A stretch of 9,081 nucleotides of DNA from Armatimonadota bacterium (GTDB lineage: Bacteria > Armatimonadota > DTGP01 > JAHWJO01). The first letter of the stretch is position 1, and each line of letters begins with the position of its first letter. Positions 6,651 through 9,081 of the stretch are shown piece by piece. The stretch is taken from contig JAHWJO010000155.1 of assembly GCA_019348365.1 (NCBI GenBank), positions 1 through 9,081 on the forward strand. The letters run 5' to 3'. Made by a program: the position numbers and the translations under genes. Under the pieces are notes generated by a model. It made no database searches. It saw nothing but the letters and a program-made list of their open reading frames with translations, and was not told the DNA's origin.

Positions 6651-6664
6651 ATAAGGATCTAAGG
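6651..6664 (+). repeat. Direct repeat copy 1 (ATAAGGATCTAAGG)
   Basis: A 14-mer matching the copy at 7058-7071 at 13 positions. It lies about 65 nt before the LCP gene and on the opposite strand to it. Both copies lie in the same long gene-free stretch and close to a run like GGCGNNNNGGACAA. Confidence 0.35.
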
Positions 6665-6863
6665 CCCGGAGGCGGGCAGGACAATAGCCTAACGGGCACG
6701 GCGTCGTCCTCATGTCAGAATGAATGAGCGACCCCGCACGCCATCCCAGTTTAACCCAAATCCCCTCTTCTTACAACGTATCGGGTTCTCCCCGGTCACG
6801 CGCTAGGGTGGAAAACCCGGAGGGTCGGGGGATTCAGGATTCCGGTCGTTCTCGACTCCTCTT

Positions 6864-6892
6864 CCTCTCGAAAATCGATAACGATAGAGAGG
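6864..6892. other. Two-stage hairpin in gene-free region
   Basis: CCTCTC (6864-6869) pairs with GAGAGG (6887-6892). Inside, after an internal loop of GAAA against A, ATCG (6874-6877) pairs with CGAT (6882-6885) around an ATAA tetraloop. The outer stem can extend by two wobble pairs. It is compact enough to be a real RNA fold if the region is transcribed, but there is no U tract and no recognised family. Confidence 0.35.
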
Positions 6893-7057
6893 GGAAGTCA
6901 CGCCTCAGGGGCATGGCCCGGTCCATCTCCGTCGGTGAATCCAACGACAGGACCCGCAACCGCTTCCCTCTTGTTGACGCTCGTCAGTCGGGGCGGGTTT
7001 CCTCAGACCCATGAGTTTCATTTAATCATGGAGTTCCGGCGGCGCAGCGGACAAGCG

Positions 7058-7071
7058 ATAAGGATCTGAGG
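7058..7071 (+). repeat. Direct repeat copy 2 (ATAAGGATCTGAGG)
   Basis: Second copy of the 14-mer at 6651-6664, differing at one base. It sits 56 nt upstream of the rhodanese start and may be a shared regulator site or a remnant of a local duplication. Confidence 0.35.
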
Positions 7072-7127
7072 TGGCCGGCTTCATTCTACGCCCTCACGGA
7101 TCAGCCACGTACCCGCAAGGAGAATCA

Positions 7128-7457
7128 ATGGAAGAGCCATGGAAGGAAATCAGTCCGGTCGAGATGGATCGGCGCTTGAACGCGGGCGACCGACCGTTGC
7201 TGGTGGACGTGCGGACGCCGCCGGAAGTGGCCGCGTATCATATTCCCGGCATCCATTGGATTCCGCTGAACGAGCTCGCGGCGCGACACCAGGAGCTGGA
7301 TCCGGAACAGGAGATCGTTCTCATCTGCGAGCACGGGGTCCGGAGCACGATAGCCTGCCAGTACCTCCACCAGCAAGGCTACCGGAAGCTGGGCAACCTC
7401 TCCGGGGGCATGAGCTGTTGGGACGGTCCTATCGAGCGGGGGCTGCCGATACAGTGA
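7128..7457 (+). CDS. Single-domain rhodanese (sulfurtransferase-like)
   Basis: A 109-aa cytosolic rhodanese, expected to carry a persulfide sulfur on an active-site cysteine and hand it to acceptors. Seen: the DVRTPPEV motif after strand 1 (Asp27, Arg29), HIPGIHWIPLNEL, the active-site loop CEHGVRS (68-74) with Cys68 as the catalytic residue, and the closing LSGGMSCWDG. The length is normal for single-domain members of the family. The frame opens at 7071, but I start at 7128 because AAGGAGA (7117-7123) lies 4 nt upstream and the 19 extra residues are not rhodanese-like. The octamer array begins at the next base after the stop. Sulfur acceptor unknown; no partner gene is nearby. Confidence 0.92.
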   Translation: MEEPWKEISPVEMDRRLNAGDRPLLVDVRTPPEVAAYHIPGIHWIPLNELAARHQELDPEQEIVLICEHGVRSTIACQYLHQQGYRKLGNLSGGMSCWDGPIERGLPIQ

Positions 7458-7569
7458 TTGGGGAGTTAGGAAATTAGGGAGTCGGGGAGTTGGGCAATGG
7501 GGGAGTTGGGCAATGGGGGAGCTGGGGAGTGAGGGAGCTGGGGAGTGAGGCTGTGAAGGGGATGGGGCG
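7458..7569 (+). repeat. G-rich octamer array starting at the rhodanese stop codon
   Basis: From the first base after TGA the sequence divides into 14 octamers without any slip: TTGGGGAG, TTAGGAAA, TTAGGGAG, TCGGGGAG, TTGGGCAA, TGGGGGAG, TTGGGCAA, TGGGGGAG, CTGGGGAG, TGAGGGAG, CTGGGGAG, TGAGGCTG, TGAAGGGG, ATGGGGCG. The middle also shows a 16-nt period made of alternating unit types. G runs of three or more spaced by about four bases fit the canonical G-quadruplex pattern on the coding strand. This array and the one at 7915-7962 are direct units of the same kind, in opposite orientation. Confidence 0.88.
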
Positions 7570-7578
7570 GGGCGGGCG

Positions 7579-7794
7579 GTGATCCGATACCATGTGCTCA
7601 GGTGGGATGCGGACGGCTCCGGCGGCTGGACGAACCCGTCGCTGGTGGACCATGCCGTGGATCGGGCGGATGCGGAGATGGTTTACGCCGCGCTGATGGA
7701 GGAGTGGAGCCGCCACATGCCTCCGGACCGCGTCCGGATAGAAATCGTCGAGGTGGTGCGGCACCGGGATTATAACCCGGATAAGCCGGGGTGA
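7579..7794 (+). CDS. Small hypothetical protein, 71 aa, between octamer arrays
   Basis: I do not recognise this family. The GTG-started frame gives a 71-aa acidic protein: MIRYHVLRWD at the start, a central amphipathic stretch (ADAEMVYAALMEEWSRH), then a strand-like RIEIVEVVRH. It has no signal peptide or membrane helix. The alternating pattern of strand, helix and strand, and the GC-rich third codon positions, make it look real. The start is uncertain: the region before GTG is G-rich octamer DNA (GGGGCGGGGCGGGC) that gives no clear ribosome-binding site. It lies 121 nt after the rhodanese gene in the same direction and may be co-transcribed. A hairpin follows 10 nt after the stop codon. Confidence 0.55.
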   Translation: MIRYHVLRWDADGSGGWTNPSLVDHAVDRADAEMVYAALMEEWSRHMPPDRVRIEIVEVVRHRDYNPDKPG

Positions 7795-7804
7795 TGCCAG
7801 GCGA

Positions 7805-7823
7805 TCTTCCCCGTGCGGGAAGA
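7805..7823. terminator. Hairpin after the 71-aa ORF
   Basis: TCTTCCC (7805-7811) and GGGAAGA (7817-7823) form a 7-bp stem with a 5-nt loop, 10 nt beyond the stop codon. The following bases are GTAAAATG, so a U tract is lacking on the + strand. It may mark the transcript end together with the octamer hairpin just downstream. Confidence 0.35.
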
Positions 7824-7838
7824 GTAAAATGCACAGTA

Positions 7839-7938
7839 AGTGGGTGAGTTGGTGGGGTCTTGCTTTATGTCCCACACGACTCTTCCTAATAAGCGGAAAA
7901 TGTTGCGACTGCTCCACCAACTCACCAACTCACCCACT
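7839..7938. repeat. Inverted repeat between convergent genes built from octamers
   Basis: AGTGGGTGAGTTGGTG (7839-7854) is the exact complement of CACCAACTCACCCACT (7923-7938), a 16-bp perfect pairing around 68 nt. Alternative registers exist because the right arm is itself a tandem array. It separates the convergent 71-aa ORF and ferritin-like gene and puts G-rich octamers on the sense strand of both transcripts. A shared 3'-end structure is likely if it is transcribed. Confidence 0.8.
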
Positions 7939-7962
7939 CACCAACTCACCAACTCACTAAAC
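7915..7962 (-). repeat. Tandem octamer array abutting the ferritin-like stop codon
   Basis: On the + strand: five units of CACCAACT with one CACCCACT in the middle (7915-7954), then a decayed CACTAAAC that overlaps the first base of the ferritin-like gene's TAG (7962-7964). Read on the - strand, the gene's coding sense, the unit is TTGGTGAG, one base from the TTGGGGAG of the other array. Confidence 0.88.
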
Positions 7963-8798
7963 TACTTGATGTTGCCGTTCAGCCCGTTGGGGAAGAAGGC
8001 TTTGACGATGTTGATCACCTGCTGGGGTGAAAGCGTCACTGTGAGGCCGTTGTCCGTGGTGGGGATGAGGTTGTTTACGCTGGGCGGCTGCCCGATGGGG
8101 TTGACGGGCGAGTTCACTCCGCGAGCCACCGCCTGGTAGCGAATGTTCCCCGCGTGATACGCCTCCACGCCAAAGATGCGGGCCGCCGTATCCACCACGC
8201 TGGAACCCAGCAGCGCCCCCAGCGCACCGCCGTACGCGGCCACCCCGGTGTCTTCGAGTGCCCGCGCGACCCCGAGGAACTCCGCTTCCGAGCCGAATCC
8301 CACGCCGAGCGCCGCCAGGTTGATGGCGGGCCGCGCCACCGCCTGAGCGCCGAGGACGGACCGCAGCAGCACGACGTGATTCACTTCATCCTGGTACAGC
8401 TCCTGCGCGGTCGCGGCGATCAGCGAATCCGAGAGGGGGGCCTTGGCTCCCCCGGAAACGGCTCCCTGCGCGCCCGCGCCGGTGGTGATATTGGCGGGGA
8501 TATCGTTTCCGGTGACGGCGAAGGAGTAGAACGTCGCTTCCAGGTACTCCAGCTGGAGGGCGAAATTCAGTACGTCCATCACCGATTGGGAGATTCCGCC
8601 GCCGCCGTTGCCGCTTCCGTTGCCGTTTCCCGGTCCTGGAATGAATGTATGCTCGTCATCCCCGCCGCATCCGGAGAGGATCAGGCCGGCGGCGGTCAGG
8701 GCCGCTCCACCCCCCAGCGTGCGGAGGAGACTCCGCCGGGAGACGGGTCCTTCCATCGGGCGATCAATAGGAGATGCCAGCGTGTCGCCTTTGTCCAT
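7962..8798 (-). CDS. Ferritin-like Tat-exported lipoprotein (ferritin_2 domain)
   Basis: A 278-aa exported lipoprotein with a ferritin-like four-helix domain, expected to bind two irons; actual activity is unknown. The N-terminus has a twin-arginine signal (SRRSLLR, Arg21-Arg22), a hydrophobic run, and a lipobox LSGC with Cys44, then a Gly/Asn-rich linker (about 57-67). Helix motifs with likely iron ligands follow: LQLEYLEATFY, ELYQDEVNHVV (E-x2-H), ARALEDTG, and FGVEAYHAG (E-x2-H). So two full E-x2-H pairs are present. I start at the ATG at 8798, preceded by AAAGGAA 5 nt away; an in-frame ATG at 8834 has no such site. It would sit in or just outside the membrane on a lipid anchor. Tat export suggests folding or metal loading in the cytosol first. 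The gene's 3' end touches an octamer array. Confidence 0.88.
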   Translation of the reverse strand: MDKGDTLASPIDRPMEGPVSRRSLLRTLGGGAALTAAGLILSGCGGDDEHTFIPGPGNGNGSGNGGGGISQSVMDVLNFALQLEYLEATFYSFAVTGNDIPANITTGAGAQGAVSGGAKAPLSDSLIAATAQELYQDEVNHVVLLRSVLGAQAVARPAINLAALGVGFGSEAEFLGVARALEDTGVAAYGGALGALLGSSVVDTAARIFGVEAYHAGNIRYQAVARGVNSPVNPIGQPPSVNNLIPTTDNGLTVTLSPQQVINIVKAFFPNGLNGNIK

Positions 8799-8896
8799 GA
8801 GAGTTCCTTTCTTGAAAAGGGGATCGGTGGGCATCGGATCGGGTTCCGCCTGAGGAGGGAAAGCGGGGGGTTACGCGTCCGAAACCTCTGCCAGAC

Positions 8897-8955
8897 TTTA
8901 CTGTTTCAAAAAAAGATTAATAGAAGATAAATTCTGTCTTACTTTTTTCTATCAT
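8897..8955. promoter_or_regulatory. AT-rich stretch upstream of ferritin-like gene
   Basis: Sharply AT-rich against a GC-rich background, with an A run and T run on either side of a TATTAAT on the - strand (8916-8922). This is a plausible promoter or UP-like zone for the ferritin-like gene, roughly 100-150 nt upstream of its start. I see no clear -35 hexamer at proper spacing. GAAAC (8881-8885) and GTTTC (8903-8907) form a weak inverted repeat beside it. The stretch 8799-9023 holds no gene. Confidence 0.3.
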
Positions 8956-9023
8956 TCAGGGGCTACGCTTCGCAGAGGTGAAGGACCTGTCGGCGCCTCC
9001 CTTACCGGCCTGTCTACATTTCT

Positions 9024-9080
9024 TTATTCGTAATTGATTAGCGGCATGGCTTGGTTGAAGCCGGACTCTGGGTAAGTATG
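9024..9080 (-). CDS. Possible C-terminal end of a gene running off the window
   Basis: On the - strand an open frame enters at the window edge and reads HTYPESGFNQAMPLINYE before TAA (9024-9026). The composition looks protein-like, and a gene here in the same direction as the ferritin-like gene is plausible. At 18 codons it could easily be chance; nothing identifies a family. Confidence 0.18.
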   Translation of the reverse strand, partial: HTYPESGFNQAMPLINYE

Positions 9081-9081
9081 A

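Larger units (their letters stand above)
6587..7127. other. Long gene-free region between LCP and rhodanese genes
   Basis: These 541 nt separate two divergent genes and should hold both promoters, but I find no convincing -35/-10 pair. A 96-aa + strand frame (6724-7014) has the Arg/Ser-rich look of a chance frame and no ribosome-binding site. Visible structure: the inverted repeat at 6610-6628, a two-stage hairpin at 6864-6892, CCATGA (7009-7014) with TCATGG (7026-7031), and the 14-bp direct repeat. A + strand stretch at about 6935-6972 faintly resembles part of a cobalamin riboswitch core, but the other required elements are missing. A structured leader RNA for the rhodanese gene is possible, not shown. 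Confidence 0.5.

Noticed and set aside
6935..6972. Cobalamin-riboswitch-like core on the + strand
   Set aside because: A GGGAA box directly before GGTG, the GCCACTG element and the closing AGCCAGGAGACC-type B12 box are all absent, so I do not annotate it.
6724..7014. 96-aa + strand frame
   Set aside because: Arg/Ser-rich composition typical of a chance frame, no ribosome-binding site, and it covers the hairpin structures.
7458..7962. CRISPR array
   Set aside because: Units are 8 nt in direct contact, without spacers, and no cas genes are present.
8154..8930. 258-aa frame opposite the ferritin-like gene
   Set aside because: Antisense shadow, Arg and Gly-rich; the ferritin-like frame has a Tat signal, lipobox and iron-binding motifs.

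Overview
This is a GC-rich bacterial chromosomal window with ordinary gene density. It carries nine protein-coding genes I can support, a few intergenic signals, and an unusual set of G-rich octameric repeats. A Tat-exported lipoprotein, a LytR-CpsA-Psr enzyme and two phosphohexomutases show a free-living bacterium with an elaborate glycan envelope. I cannot name the phylum from the sequence. The protein styles would fit a poorly cultured lineage such as Armatimonadota, but that is a guess.

Layout, left to right. (1) A small unidentified + strand gene (171-419). (2) A type II toxin-antitoxin pair on the - strand: a 230-aa antitoxin (MerR-like HTH plus DUF433, VapB45-like) followed 6 nt later by a 140-aa PIN-like toxin (VapC45-like). 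This pair is clearly AT-richer than the rest and looks acquired. (3) A 400-nt spacer with a possible decayed coding fragment and a nested inverted repeat. (4) Two divergent alpha-D-phosphohexomutase genes (2023-3363 on -, 3488-5011 on +) sharing a 124-nt intergenic region that contains a 16-bp near-perfect palindrome. (5) A strong bidirectional terminator (5057-5089), then a convergent LytR-CpsA-Psr (LCP) gene on the - strand. (6) A long gene-free stretch (6587-7127) with hairpins and a 14-bp direct repeat. (7) A single-domain rhodanese (7128-7457), a perfectly phased octamer array starting right after its stop codon, and a small orphan ORF. (8) A convergent ferritin-like Tat lipoprotein gene (7962-8798) whose 3' end abuts a second octamer array. 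(9) An AT-rich upstream region to the window end.

How the genes may work together: the two mutases interconvert hexose-6-phosphates and hexose-1-phosphates, feeding nucleotide-sugar synthesis. The LCP enzyme attaches a finished glycopolymer to the cell wall, so positions 2023-6586 form a coherent envelope-glycan neighbourhood. The rhodanese and ferritin-like genes are not obviously linked to it.

The most interesting signal is not a gene. G-rich octamers resembling TTGGGGAG or TTGGTGAG lie at or just beyond the 3' ends of five genes, and the G-rich strand is always the coding strand of the gene just upstream. Two arrays start at the base after a stop codon or overlap it, and one can form a long hairpin between convergent genes.
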